A DNA stretch of 64,000 nt from Sanderia malayensis. Taxonomy: Eukaryota > Cnidaria > Scyphozoa > Semaeostomeae > Pelagiidae. Both the position numbers and the translations under genes were made by a program. The notes under the pieces are model-generated. The model saw only the letters and a list, made by a program, of their open reading frames with translations. It searched no databases and was not told the DNA's origin. How positions within the stretch are numbered: position 1 is the first letter of the stretch; every line of letters starts with the position of its first letter. The stretch is from the NCBI GenBank assembly GCA_013076295.1, contig RQOL01000882.1, positions 434,001 to 498,000 on the forward strand, given 5' to 3'. Below are positions 1 through 12,162 of this stretch, piece after piece.

Positions 1-27
1 GAGAGGAGAGAAAGAGCCCTACCCCTT

Positions 28-68
28 TTTCTCCCCTCCAATCCGCACTTTGGATTGGAGGGGAGAAA
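28..68. repeat. 17-bp inverted repeat (hairpin) at window start
   Basis: Positions 28-44 and 52-68 are perfect inverted repeats (arm TTTCTCCCCTCCAATCC) around a 7-base loop. It resembles one end of a short inverted-repeat element that continues outside the window. No other end is visible, so the class is unknown. Confidence 0.6.
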
Positions 69-261
69 GAGGTCCCTGCGCGCTGTTTATCTACTTTCCC
101 TACTTACTCTTTATACTATGTTAAGCTTACGTATGAATCTAACTTATATTTTGTTTTACTTACTCTTATAAATATAACTATCGTTATGCTAATATATATC
201 TATCACTATGTTTTATCAATATAGTATCATTAAATTCGCGCGCCTAATTAAAAACAGAAGG

Positions 262-2317
262 TCAAAGAACAAATAATGAGACAGTAACGAATATAATTTT
301 AATTTTAAATTCACAAAGAAGAACTTCTTCGTCTTCTTGTTTCTTCTTACTTGGTTGCTCCTGAAAAATAATAGAAATGAGTCAAAGTAAAAAATATATT
401 AAACAATGTCTTAAATTATTATTTCTCTAAGTTATGAGAAAAATCCATGTAGGGCAGCAATAGGATAAATATGAAAACAAAATAAAGGCAAACAAATAAA
501 TTACTTATCTTTGAGGCATATTCCAGCAATGTTAACTTGATAGTAGAAGTCCAAGAGCCAATAGCGTCGTCGTCATGTTATACAGCATCACTTCTTCAAC
601 TTGAAACCTGAAAGAAAAACTGCATGTTACTAAAACATAAATACTTATTGGCGGGACGTTAAAGTACCATGAACCATGAAGCAATGAAGTTATGTCACTT
701 AACAATGGGCCATATAAATTGTAGACGTTCGTAAGAGCGACAAAACAAGTCAGTATTGAGATATTTATTTGGCGAGGCAATCTTCAACCTATTCACTGCA
801 TTAGAACCAATCATGTGTACGCATTGAATACTAAATCAAGTCAAGTCTTAATTAAAAATTCAGGAATCGGATAAGGAGCGACAATTGACGAAGCTTTGAC
901 AAACAAAACAAAAGGAATGGAATCAAATGCCATTGTTTAACTATAAAATTCGGTTAGTTCGCAAAGGGGGTGGGTGGGAATGGATCAGTGGATAAAAAGG
1001 TGTGATGTAAACCAAAAAAGTTTGGGTCTGCAATAGTTCGAATTCAAGGGTATACGCAGCCATAGCTATTTTTCTTTTTTACTTTCGCAGAGGAATTTAA
1101 ATTTAAAAATAATTTACACTCGCCTTGAATTATAGACGAAACTTTCGCTGTTTCTTGTCACCTGATGAAGAAAAGTAGAAATTGTTGAGAAATAAAGAAT
1201 AATCTACCATTGAGAGACTCGAACACAAGACCTTCGGGTCAAGGCTGTCAACTATATAATATTCTATTCCATGTGGGGTGGTGGGTGGCGAATAGACGAA
1301 CCAGTTAAGCGAGGAGTTCAAATCCACCCGGATTCTGTCGACACGAGTTCAAATCAAGCAACGAGGAAGTTATCAGTTCAAGATTTAAATTTCATGATGG
1401 AAGAAAAATTGTAAAATTTGAATTGTAAATCATTAAAGGGAAATTAGAAGAAAACGTTGCAGACTGCTTACAGCAAACAGGATGAATAGCCAAATGGCTA
1501 AGGCGTTGGAAAATATAGGCTTCGCGTGAATTATTCTCGGGTTCGAGCCCCTCTTTAGCCAACAAAGTTTTGCTATGATAATAATTTTAGCTGAAAACAA
1601 TTAAAGAAATATCTTACAAGCTTGTACATGCGTGTGTAACTCCCACCTTTTATCTTCTCGGGTAGTTGGAAGTTGTCTTCAATCTCCGAAAATTTCATTC
1701 TGATTTCGCAAATATATTCTGAATAAAAGAAAAGATAGTTAAATGTTGCTATCATAAAATCGAATTCAAAATCAAAAATAATTATATGGCAAGCGCAAAA
1801 ATTATCTGTTCTACATTTGGGTGGGCAAGGCTGCAAATGTAGGCCTAACATTTTCAAATCTTAACTTAGCTAATAATATTGATTTTTCTGGCTCTTATCT
1901 ATTCGTATCTAAACATGGAATAATGTTTACCTAATTCTTTCGCAATTGCATATCATTCCTTCTTCTAATTCCATATGTGCGTGTCCTCCATTTTGTCTTT
2001 CACCGAGTCACTTTACAAACAGCAAGGCATGCTTCCATCTTCACAAATTTTCATCACGGTTCCTCCATCCTCCATGCAAAAGATCTAGAAATTCAAAAAG
2101 TATATTTGTAATAGTAAATCTGCTCCACATCTGGCTAAAATAAATAACAAAGTAGACGAAAAATAAAACGATATAATTCTTCGCATGCTATCCAAACGAA
2201 GATTAGGCCCAGTAAAAACTAACCTGACTTCAAGAACATGGAAACCTTGGTTATTTTCTTGAACAATTTTCCATCCACAACATTAGCTGCATAGCTTCTT
2301 TTCTTTTCACATGTCAT
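262..2317 (-). CDS. Possible small three-exon gene, unknown function
   Basis: A tentative minus-strand model has exons 2317-2224, 1718-1618 and 360-262. The first ends after one base of a codon (G|GTTAGT), the second starts after TTCAG and completes it, ends in phase 0 at CTT|GTAAGA, and the last starts after TTTTTCAG and runs to a TGA. The protein would be about 96 residues, basic, with segments such as VVDGKLFKKITKVSMFLKS, KFSEIEDNFQLPEKIKGG and a charged tail starting EQPSKKKQEDEE. I do not recognise a family. Compatible phases and strong splice signals support the first two exons; the last exon is less certain because another acceptor near 600 would give an immediate stop after VSS. An upstream extension in the same frame is open to about 2370, so the start is not secure. 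Confidence 0.3.
960..1375 (+). repeat. tRNA-like / SINE-like remnants
   Basis: Two stretches look like decayed RNA polymerase III promoters: an A-box-like ATGGATCAGTGGATAA near 979 followed by a B-box-like AGTTCGAATTC near 1035, and a B-box-like GAGTTCAAATCC near 1314. Neither folds into a convincing tRNA. SINE fragments are the likely explanation. Confidence 0.3.
1481..1562 (+). repeat. tRNA-derived SINE-like head
   Basis: An A-box-like TAGCCAAATGG at about 1488 and a strong B-box GGTTCGAGCCC at about 1539 are spaced as in a tRNA with a long variable arm. The acceptor stem does not pair cleanly, so I call it a tRNA-derived SINE or tRNA pseudogene, not a functional tRNA. It sits in the intron-like space just upstream of the small putative minus-strand exon at 1618-1718. 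Confidence 0.4.
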
Positions 2318-3730
2318 AAAACCACTTGGGCTTTGATATCTTGAGGCTGCGTTATTTTGCTCAGCTTACATCGACCGCCATTTTCTTCTAAACCCCAGTT
2401 TGCAAGCCTTCTTCTTCGATCTTTCTTTAACACGTCTGGTTCGTCACATCTTTAAGACTGAATGAGGACGAAAGGGGGCCAACTCCTCGTACGCAGACCT
2501 TTATTGGATGGACTGGGCACCGGAAATGGGATACTTGACCCATATTTGGCAATGAATTTGTCTATTGGCTAGATGTGACAATGTCTCCATATTGCTCAAT
2601 GAGTTTGCTATTTACCCTGAAAAATACGAAAATCAAAGTCACGGGAAATCGACAACATTATTTAGCAATAAATGCGGTGCTGATAAACTTTGTAATGGTT
2701 TCTTTGCATTGTGATGGCTTCATAAATAACACTGTCGCGGTTTCAACAGTCGCATTCCAAAATCCATTGCAATGCGGAGGATGTGGTTGCAGCCTATGCG
2801 AAGGCAATAGACATATCAGGCCGTGACTGTCAGAAAACAGCTAGACCATATTGTCTAGCAGGGTCACGTGAAATCAGTGGCCAATCAGAAGACGTGTTGT
2901 GCAACACTTGAACTCGAGAAATCAGGGCCCACTTGTTCCGCAAAGTTTGTCTGCTGTGTCCTGAATAAAGCTGTTCATATTGACCAGATAGTCCTCTTCG
3001 CTTTCTGGCCGTCAGCAAGTTTGGTCTGTTATTTTCGGAGAGGAATTTCTACTGGATTCAACGCAAGTTTATTTGAATTAAGCTTGCAAAGTTTCAGCCA
3101 TTTTGTCTAATCCAATACAGGTAAGTCTCGTTAAACGTATTAAAGCAACTTTACAGCTGCCTGGGGGCCCATGTAAGGTTTTGTAATAATAAATACGAAA
3201 TTTTGAAAGCTAAAGTCATTCTTGACACATCATGTGAAATGAAATGCGAACTGGTGTTCTAAATTCGAGCTTGTTTTACATATCGAATTCGACGTGAAAT
3301 TCTAAATTCGAACATTGACTATTTAAGGCAGAAGCATGAAGAAACTTTTGTGTTGTTTAAATGTTGTTATAGTTCTCTCTGCGGCTCGAATTTCAAGAAA
3401 GAGTTGCAAAGTTTGCGCTGTAATGCCATGCCAGTGCAATTTTGCAGCCCGAGACATAGGCGGGGTTTTCCCAGAGTTCAGAGCAGCATCTATCATCTTC
3501 AAATGGGTTGCTTTGAAGTAGAACCGCGTTTAATATTTATGTGAGTTTAGTCGGCATTATTATAGATTTAGTGGAGAGTATTATATTGTATCACCAGACG
3601 ATGTTTAGTAAATAAAATATAATACAATAATAATGCAAAAGAACAGAATATAAACGGTTTATCCTGGATAATAAATATGAATTACAATAAGTGTTGAAAT
3701 GTTTTGAAATGTGATATATCTTGTAAACAG
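2318..3730. promoter_or_regulatory. Intergenic promoter region and 5' non-coding exon of the Xsc gene
   Basis: On the minus strand near 2370-2395 there is AAAATGGCGGTCGA, which resembles the YY1-type ATGGCGG element common near animal transcription starts. On the plus strand AATACAG|GTAAGTC at 3113-3127 is a near-ideal 5' splice site and TTGTAAACAG at 3721-3730 a good acceptor just 8 bases before the Xsc ATG. I infer a 5' untranslated exon ending at 3120 and a 610-base intron. The region would then be a divergent promoter between the small minus-strand gene and Xsc. Open frames in it show no recognisable protein. Confidence 0.4.
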
Positions 3731-3738
3731 GTCAAAAC

Positions 3739-6700
3739 ATGATCAACGCAACAACAAGACGATGGCTCAGCTCGTGTCGCTTTCCAGCTAGCCAACGCGC
3801 GGTGCTTCGATCAACCGCGCGTCATTTTGCAGCAACATCCAGTGTTGCATCAGATTCCGCGCGGGATCCTCACGCGCCGACGAAAATGACCGCGTCGGAA
3901 GCATTCGTAGAAACTCTGGTTGCGCAAGGAGTGACAGATATATTTGGTATCGTTGGGTCAGCTTTCATGGACGCTTTGGATTTATTCCCCGAGGCTGGAA
4001 TCCGGTTTGTCTCCGTCCAACATGAACAAAATGCCGTCCATATGGCCGACGGCTATTCGCGAGCGGGCGGTAAACATGGAGTTTGCACGGCTCAAAATGG
4101 ACCAGGTAAATTTCCTCCACTTTATCTGAATTGGAACAATAACTCCCTTTTGAGCTATAAAATACACGATTGCCTGTACACTGTACAGTAAAATGTTGGA
4201 TGATGTGTATATAAGAATATTTATTCCCAAAACAATAGTTTAAATCCAACCTTGTTCAACCAATTGTGTTTTAACATTAGGTTGGATTTAAAATTTGCTG
4301 CTTCTCAAATAAGGGGCTTCCACTATATACAACACAAAACTTTGTTTATACCATGTAAGCTTTGTTTGGTTTATCAAAGCATTGCTTACCTAAAGCTCTG
4401 TTTACCTAAAGCTTTGTTTACCTAAATTGTTGGGGAGATGAACATGGCCATCCTTTGTTTCAGTCCTTTGTTTCAACGGTTTTGTTTTACCAATCAAAAC
4501 ATTCCCATATCTGCGCAATTGCGCATCTTCCGGTAATGACGTAATGCAAGTTTTAAAATTAGCCAATCAAAACTGCCAACCAAGATTAATCTCAGTTCAC
4601 AAGTGATCACGGAAGTTCCATTTCACTTCCGTGATCGTGCTCGAGTTTGTAGAAGATGAAGAAACACAGCAAACACCATTCCGTGTTATCTGTTTCGTAC
4701 AATCAAATAGCGATACTCTCTGCTCTGAAGGGTTGTTGATTCTCAAAAGAAAAGAAAATTTGATACTCCTCACTGAATTACTTTCATTAGCCTTTTTATA
4801 CACTACATATAATGTACATAGATATTGTTCTGCTCAGGAAATGATATATTTGGAATTGTTTTGTTCAAAGATTGTTGTGTTTTATTTGGTTCAGCTGAAT
4901 TCCAGTTTTGCTTTTACCGTGTAGTCTGGTTTGTGCACAGAATCTGTTTTAAGATAATGTGTGATATATTTGTTCTGCACTAATAATTCCAGTTATATTT
5001 AAACTTCTGTTAGAGTGCTCCTTGATGTTGTTCAGATTTGTTCGTAAGTTACTTAGGCCTGCGCCCCTAGCTTGAGGGCTTAGCTAAAGTTTGTGTCCCA
5101 AGCATCTGTCCAAGCGTGCTTTTGGCAAGTACTCACTTCCCCGGAGATATTCTTAATATTCCAAGAATTGAAAAAATAATTTTCCAGTTGAAAATTTCAG
5201 CGCAAAGATGCCACCAAAAAGTTTGGCTCCATAGCCTAGCTTCAAGGATTTTCTCCATCATTGCGGTGAAATCTGAGTGATTTTCAGAAAGCGTTAGTGC
5301 GGTTGCGCAGATATGGGAATTTCTGAACAACCTGAAAACGGACGATGTTCATCTCCCCAACAATAAAGCTTTGTTTACAATTGTTTCAAACACCAAATTT
5401 GAATGACAAATGTTCTTAGGGAATCTCTTCCGGGAATTCCTTTCGGGGAATTCCCCCGCAGACTGTTTTTCTTGGGTACGAATTGATTCCTTCAACAAAG
5501 CTCCGTCTGACCTTGGCCTGTCATCGATTGATCTCGTGGTGAAAACAAAGCGAGTCCTGGAATTATGATATCGAGTTCGAGATTCATTAAAGTCCAAAAT
5601 ACATGACCAGATTAAAGCCGGTTTGAATTTAAAAAATTCCAGTTATTGGGTTTGGAAATTTAAACTTGAATAACGACGAAAATCTACTTTGTATTTTGCG
5701 ACAGGTATAACAAATTTTGTCACCGGCGTCGCAGCGGCATACTGGGCCCATTCCCCCGTTGTGGCAATTACCCCAGAAGCGGGGACAGCAACAAAAGGTT
5801 TGGGGGGTTTCCAAGAAGCCGACCAGGTTCCCCTGTTTGAAGCCATCACGAAATACCAGGGGCATGTGAACAACCCCATGAGAATGGCAGAAATCACTTC
5901 CCGCGCGTTCGATATCGCCATGAACGAACGCGGTCCGACGCAGTTAAATATACCGCGCGATTATTTCTACAGCGAAGGCGTCTACACGGTGCCAAGGCCG
6001 ATTCGCGTCGAAAAATCCGCTGGTGGTCCAACGGCACTTGCGCAAGCGGCAGAACTCATCCGCACGGCGAAAAATCCTGTTATACTCGCCGGGGGCGGCG
6101 TTGTGATGTCAGAGTCGACGAATGACGTAAAAGAATTGGCGGAGTTTTTATCCGCTCCGGTTTGCACTACGTATTTGCACAACGATTCATTTCCGTCAAG
6201 TCATCCGTTATGGTGTGGCCCCCTGGGATACCTGGGACAGCAAACAGCAATGAAAACCATAAACGAGGCTGATGTCGTCATTGCACTGGGAACGAGGCTG
6301 AGCCCATTCGGAACATTGCCTCAGTATGGATTTGATTACTGGCCGAAAAATGCAAAAATTATCCAGGTACGCATTTATTATTATAAAAGACACTACCCCC
6401 TGAAAATTGCATGTATTGTGTTGTTTCTCATTTGTGGATACGAATGTTTCAGGGTGTTTTGCGTCTGTTTTGCAATATTTATTAATTTACCCCCTGGAAA
6501 TGTAGAATCTGTGCTGATGTCATCAATGAATGCATTCATTATTCCGGGGGTAATGTACCCAATTAATCGTTCTAGGTCGAAGCGGACCCTCGTCGAATTG
6601 GCCTGGTCAGACCTTGTGACGTAGGTATAAACGGCGACTGCAAACTAGCGACAAACGACCTCCTCAGCAGACTGAAGTCAATGTCTGACGTCACAGCACT

Positions 6701-8283
6701 GACAAACAAGGACGCACGTATGGACAAATTGGCCGCTGTGAGGCAGCAATGGGAGGCAAAGCTCAACGAGATGACGGAGGAGAACCCAAATCACAGGGAG
6801 GATAAAATTCTGCCCAGACAAGCGTTGAGGGAGTTGGAGAAAGCGATGCCCAAAAATGCCATGGTGTCTACAGACATTGGAAATGTTTGTTCTGTTTCAA
6901 ATGGATACTTGAGATTCGAAGAGTAAGTTTTGGCTTTGTATCTTTTAATCTGATCTGATGGTAATCTGTATCAATCTATTTCTCGTTCATCTTAAGCAGT
7001 ACAATCCATACTGATCTAATGCTAATCTCTATCAATCTATTTCTCATCCATCTTAAGCCATGCAAATCCATACTGATGTAATGCTAATCTGTATCAATCT
7101 ATTCTCATCCATCTTAAGCAGTACAATCCATACTGATCTAATGCTAATCTCTATCAATCTATTCCTCATCTATCGTATCCACTGCAAATCCATATTGATC
7201 TAATGCTAATCTGCATCAATCTATCTCTCGTCCATGTTATCCAATGCAAATCCATACTGATCTGATGCTAATCTCTATCAATCTATTCCAAGCGTAACAA
7301 TTTTTCTGAATCCAACACATTATTTCCAGGTCTCCAAGCTTTTTTGCTGCGATGACGTTTGGAAACTGCGGCTACTCATTTCCGTCCGCGATGGGGGCGA
7401 AAGTCGCGCAGCCAGACCGTCCAGCAATAGCCTACGTTGGCGATGGGGCCTGGGGCATGAGTTTGAACGAGGTTCTCACTTGCATTCGGGAGAAGATTCC
7501 AACCACTGCGGTTGTATTCCACAATTGCCAATGGGGCGCAGAAAAGAAAAATCAGGTTTTTATGATGAAATTTTTGTGTTTGATATTTGATATTATTTGA
7601 ATTTGATCCGAGAATCACCCCACTTCTCCAGAGTAACAGTAAGTATTTGATGTAAATGGGACGAAATTGGAGAGTTCTGGGGTATTCAAGACTGCGATGG
7701 AGGGATTAAGGGGTATAAAAGACAGTTTGATGGGGTATGCAAGACAGTCATGGGTCTAGAAGATAGTCACGGGGTATAGAAGTCAGTCGTGGGGAATACA
7801 AGACACTCGTAGTGTATACAAGACTTTCTTGTGGGCATAGTGGGCATAGCAGTCAATCATGGGGTATAGAAGTCAGTCATGTCATGGGGAGTAAAAGACA
7901 GTCTTGAGTTATATAAAAGCATCAAGGAGAACACAAGACGGTCACGGTGTAAACGCCTTTCTTTTCATTTCCAGGTCTTGTGGTTCGGCGACCGTTACAT
8001 CGGCGTAAATCTGGAAAATCCTTGGAGTTACGCGGACATCGCACGAAGCATGAAAGCCGAAGGAATCACGTGCACACATCGTGATCAGATTGGTGATGCA
8101 CTGCGACAGGCAGTAGCCAATCAGGAGGAAGGAAAAACAACTGTCCTTGAACTCATGCTGACGCGAGAATTGGGCGATCCGTTCAGACGTGATGCCATGA
8201 AATTACCCATCAGGCATTTGGATAAATACAAGCAAACAATCCAAGTTGCGGAGTCTGGTACGGGACAGCCCGTCGATCTTTAG
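3739..8283 (+). CDS. xsc: Sulfoacetaldehyde acetyltransferase (Xsc), nuclear spliced gene with mitochondrial-type leader
   Basis: Five coding exons (3739-4105, 5705-6366, 6576-6922, 7330-7555, 7975-8283) join in frame (phases 1, 0, 2, 0) to a 636-residue protein. From Met50 on, it reads as the bacterial thiamine-diphosphate enzyme Xsc, which converts sulfoacetaldehyde and phosphate to acetyl phosphate and sulfite: [16 protein letters not shown], catalytic-type Glu96 in [58 protein letters not shown], the cofactor motif GDG at 496-498 with Asn524, [10 protein letters not shown] and [12 protein letters not shown]. Bacterial Xsc has about 590-600 residues. The extra 49 N-terminal residues hold many Arg/Ser and few acids, as in mitochondrial targeting peptides. 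Acetolactate synthase and oxalyl-CoA decarboxylase are relatives, but the signature blocks are Xsc. AATAAA lies near 8386. Confidence 0.88.
4427..5363. mobile_element. Non-autonomous DNA transposon in Xsc intron 1
   Basis: The ends TTGTTGGGGAGATGAACAT (4427) and its inverse complement ending at 5363 are terminal inverted repeats. Both sides carry TAAA as a target duplication (4423-4426, 5364-5367), and removing the element with one copy restores the local CCTAAAGCTTTGTTTAC repeat seen just upstream. Length 937 bp. An internal hairpin (GATCACGGAAGT and its complement) lies near 4604-4636. No transposase is encoded; the open frames inside are short. The superfamily is not clear to me. Confidence 0.75.
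6945..7290 (+). repeat. About 62-bp tandem repeat in Xsc intron 3
   Basis: Five to six imperfect copies of a unit containing GATGCTAATCTCTATCAATC and CATCCATCTTAAGC fill most of the intron between exons 3 and 4. It has no coding capacity and lies wholly within GT-AG boundaries. Confidence 0.8.
7670..7960 (+). repeat. Short degenerate tandem repeat in Xsc intron 4
   Basis: An irregular repeat of about 20-25 bases built on GGGGTATAGAAGTCAGTC fills the last intron of the Xsc gene. Copies are diverged, with GGGGTATA-GA-GTCAGT as the shared core. Confidence 0.6.
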
Positions 8284-10330
8284 TAATCACCGGACACTTA
8301 ACCCGTACCAACGTTACCCTGTTTCGATATTTTATTTCGTATAAAAAAGGAGTGATTTATATTATAAAAAGTAAATTTGAATTCAATAAATCGTTTCCCA
8401 GTTCCATATTCCATATTATGTGTTCTCCATTCCGTATCCAGAGATTCCATGTTTTATTGTTGTAGCGTGTTGATCAGATTTTTGTGACGAGAACAGAGCT
8501 GAGGTCACGTGTTTCGCATTTTCATCCCCAGGCTTCTGGTTCCATTTCTTAACTTTGTCAAACTTTGCTATATTTTATTAACTTATCAAAATATGACATG
8601 TGATGATAGATTATCTCTTACTTCTCGCCTGATTTGCGTCATAACACATTTCACCGGCTGACCCCAAAATATTGTGTTGTTATCGAAAGTCAAGCATGTT
8701 ATGTAATACACAACAAGTTGAAATATGATCAGATCAAAATAGCCGTGTAGGTTTGCCATTTTGCAATGCGGATGAACAAGAAGTCCGAAATATGCTAATA
8801 TGTCCCATATCTGCTAACGTGTCCCTTACGTGCTGATTCAAGTTGGTACAAGTTCCGAAATAGATTGGACTGGGCAATTTGAACACAAGATAATATCTGC
8901 TTAAGTTATTGTAACGTGGGGCAGTTTCACAGGCAACTTATGTCGCACTTGTAATTCCAACTGAACGGGACATGCAGGTAATGCAATGCAGACAGTTAAC
9001 TGTACATATTCCTGGCCAAACACATTAATTTGCTAGTATAACATTTGGTTTTAACGGAGCGATTGCGTGAGGTGGAATTCTGTTCCACGTTATGCAACAA
9101 ATGCAAACATTTCGAGACATTTCTCAGCCAGTGCACTTTGCACCATGGATTTTGCAACTTGCATTGCAACCAATACTTTTGGCGCAAGCGCAGTTAACGT
9201 ATTGTTCATTGTCCCCAGTCTCCAAAGATAGTTGCCCAGCCTGAGTCACTACAAGTCATTGCTACAAGTTCAACAAGATCAGGAGAAACTGTCATATTTC
9301 CATTTTCAAAAGCTAGTCCATTGACTTTTAAGTTTGTGCACAACATGGTTGCAGTGAATATCAAGAAATTTCTTAATACCATCTGGGTTCATATCCATCC
9401 AAAAAAGCTCAACTTACCTTGTTATTTCAAAACAACATGGTAATTTTATATTTTGACAATAAGAAGCCGATTATTGTTCAAGTTTAGCAGATCAAAGTTG
9501 AATATAGAAAAATGTGAAAACAATTTTAATGGGATCGCAACATTTCGCAATTCTGTTGTTGCAAAAAATAAATATGAACAACAGACCAATATATGTGGTT
9601 ATTATTTCTTTTCTTGCATTATCTATTCCCAATTTATAAACCCTTTATGTTTAAGCAGGGCAGAAATTTCTTTATTCCCCACCAACCGCAACAAAACGTA
9701 TTTAACTCAAAGGGAAATGCAGGGATATGCACACGAAAATATTTTATGAGAACTTGGATAAAAGCTCTTGGTGCTAAAAGTATCTCAACCGGTTTCTTAT
9801 TATCAGGATCTAAAATTGTCTTTATTGTTTTGAAATTCAGCGTTTCAAAATGGATATAAACCAATGCAGATCCAAGTGAAAAAATTTTGACAGTTTCTAA
9901 ATTATCCTTGAGCCTAGTACTATAAAATTTCTTAAATTTTTGGACATGCTTTGCTAGTTCCAGGCTTTAATAAACAAATTTTTTAATAAACACAAGAAAC
10001 ATGTTTGCCTTGTCTGGTCTTGTTCTTCAACCTCGTCTCAAAGGTGGAAATATGACTCAAAAGGGTCTTCTCACCTTGATTCAGCACTTAATCCTTATCG
10101 TGACTATAGCTGTGTTATTATAAATTGAATAGAAATGAATAATATATGAAAGTATTGGCCTTTCAGAAAATAGGAGTCACAGTATAGGCCATTGTTCAAG
10201 CTCTGATCAACCTTCTATATTCGTATACCCTTTGACGTCAGGTTGTTCGTCATGAAATTATTAATTCAAGAATGGTTGCGTGACAGGAAGGGCGGGAGAG
10301 GCTGAATTTGCTTCCTTGTTGAACTGTTCG
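8284..10330. other. Intergenic region without recognisable gene
   Basis: The Xsc 3' end (AATAAA near 8386) is followed by AT-rich unique-looking DNA. Frames of up to 98 codons occur, but none has protein-like composition, splice-compatible neighbours or a known motif. Confidence 0.5.
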
Positions 10331-10334
10331 TGGA

Positions 10335-11548
10335 CTTTCTTGTATAAGTATATAGCAAACTAAACATCTGGTCTCTTGTTGACCTGCTTCATAGTATACA
10401 ATTAACCCTCATATAACGAACTTCGCTGTATATAGCAAACTAAACATCTGGTCCCTTGTTCAACTGCTTCGTAGTATACAATTAACCCCCCCCCCATATA
10501 ACAAACTTCACTGTATGTAGCAAACTAAACATCTGGTCCCTTGTTGAACTGCTGCATAGTATGCAATTAACCCTCATAACGAACTTCACTGTATATAGCA
10601 AACTAAACATCTGGTTCCTTATTGAACTGTTTCATACATAGTATGCAGTTCACCCTCGCATAACGAACTTCTACTTCACTGCATATCGGAAATTAAACAT
10701 CTGGTCCCTTGTTGAACTTCTTCATAGTATACAATTCACCTTCATATAACGAACGTCACTGTATATAGCAAACTAAACATCTGGTCCCTTGTTGAACTGC
10801 TTCATAGTATACAATTTACCCTCATATAACGAACTTCACTGTATATAGCAAACTAAACATCTGGTCCCTTGTTGAACTGCTTCATAGTATACAATTTACC
10901 CTCATATAACGAACTTCACTGTATATAGCAAACTAAACATCTGGTCCCTTGTTGAACTGCTTCATAGTACACAATTAACCCTCATATAACGAACTTCACT
11001 GTATATAGCAAACTAAACATCTGGTCCCTTGTTGAACTGCTTCATAGTATACAATTTACCCTCATATAACGAACTTCACTGTATATAGCAAACTAAACAT
11101 CTGGTCCCTTGTTGAACTGCTTCATAGTACACAATTAACCCTCATATAACGAACTTCACTGTATATAGCAAACTAAACATCTGGTCCCTTGTTGAACTGC
11201 TTCATAGTATACAATTTACCCTCATATAACGAACTTCACTGTATATAGCAAACTAAACATCTGGTCCCTTGTTGAACTGCTTCATAGTATACAATTTACC
11301 CTCATATAACGAACTTCACTGTATATAGCAAACTAAACATCTGGTCCCTTGTTGAACTGCTTCATAGTATACAATTAACCCTCATATAACGAACTCCACT
11401 GTATATAGCAAACTAAACATTTAGTCCCTTATTGAATTGCTTCATAGTATACAATTAACCCTCATATAACGAACTCCACTGTATATAGCAAACTAAACAT
11501 CTGGTCCCTTGTTGAACTGCTTCATAGTACACAATTAACCTTCATAAA
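10335..11548 (+). repeat. 80-bp satellite array, block 1
   Basis: About 15 head-to-tail copies of an 80-bp unit. Landmarks of each unit are CATCTGGTCCCTTGTTGAAC, TGCTTCATAGTATACAATT and CCCTCATATAACGAACTTCA. The central copies are almost identical; the first ones are diverged. There are no spacers between copies. Confidence 0.95.
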
Positions 11549-12162
11549 AACAAAAGCATCAATGAAAGCTGCTTTCTTTTACCCTGGGGAAAGAAAACCC
11601 CATGACAATAATAATAATTATGATCATGATTACAATGCTGTTGATAAAGCAAAGTGTCACGTCGTACCATGAAACATCGCAAACATACCCCCGTGCAATC
11701 TGGGGCTCGTTGTACTTTGGTCGCGAATAGCAGCTACCCCCTGGCCAACTGTCGGCGCTTCAAAGAAACCCTTTCTCCATCACGGCAAAGAAACGTCGTG
11801 CCTGAAAACCACATGAATACAAACGATAAGATCTTGACAAGACCACCTGTCAATGGTCAATTGTTGTCATTCTGCTTGAGACTGCGATACGTGTAGTACT
11901 AAACGAAACGAAGCCATTGAAGAGTCGTCTTTGTATTGGTTTCCTGAGAAACGATAGTAATTTTTACAGGAAGATATTTGCTTCGGCAGGCACAGCGAAT
12001 TTTCCTCAAACAAGCAACGAGGAAGTTTACCTTTAACAACCACAAAGTGTTTGTTATTAAAGGAAGCTAATTGCTTAGGCCAAGAAGTCAGACGGGCGGG
12101 ATTTTCGGAAGAAATTTTGTCAGAGCTAGAAAACAAGGAAAAAAACTTGTTTACAACGAATC

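Noticed and set aside
1481..1562. A functional tRNA gene.
   Set aside because: A- and B-box matches are good, but the acceptor and anticodon stems do not pair well enough.
3739..8283. The Xsc gene as bacterial contamination in the assembly.
   Set aside because: It is split by four introns with GT-AG borders and correct phases, the introns hold animal-type repeats and a transposon, and the flanking sequence is continuous with the rest of the window.
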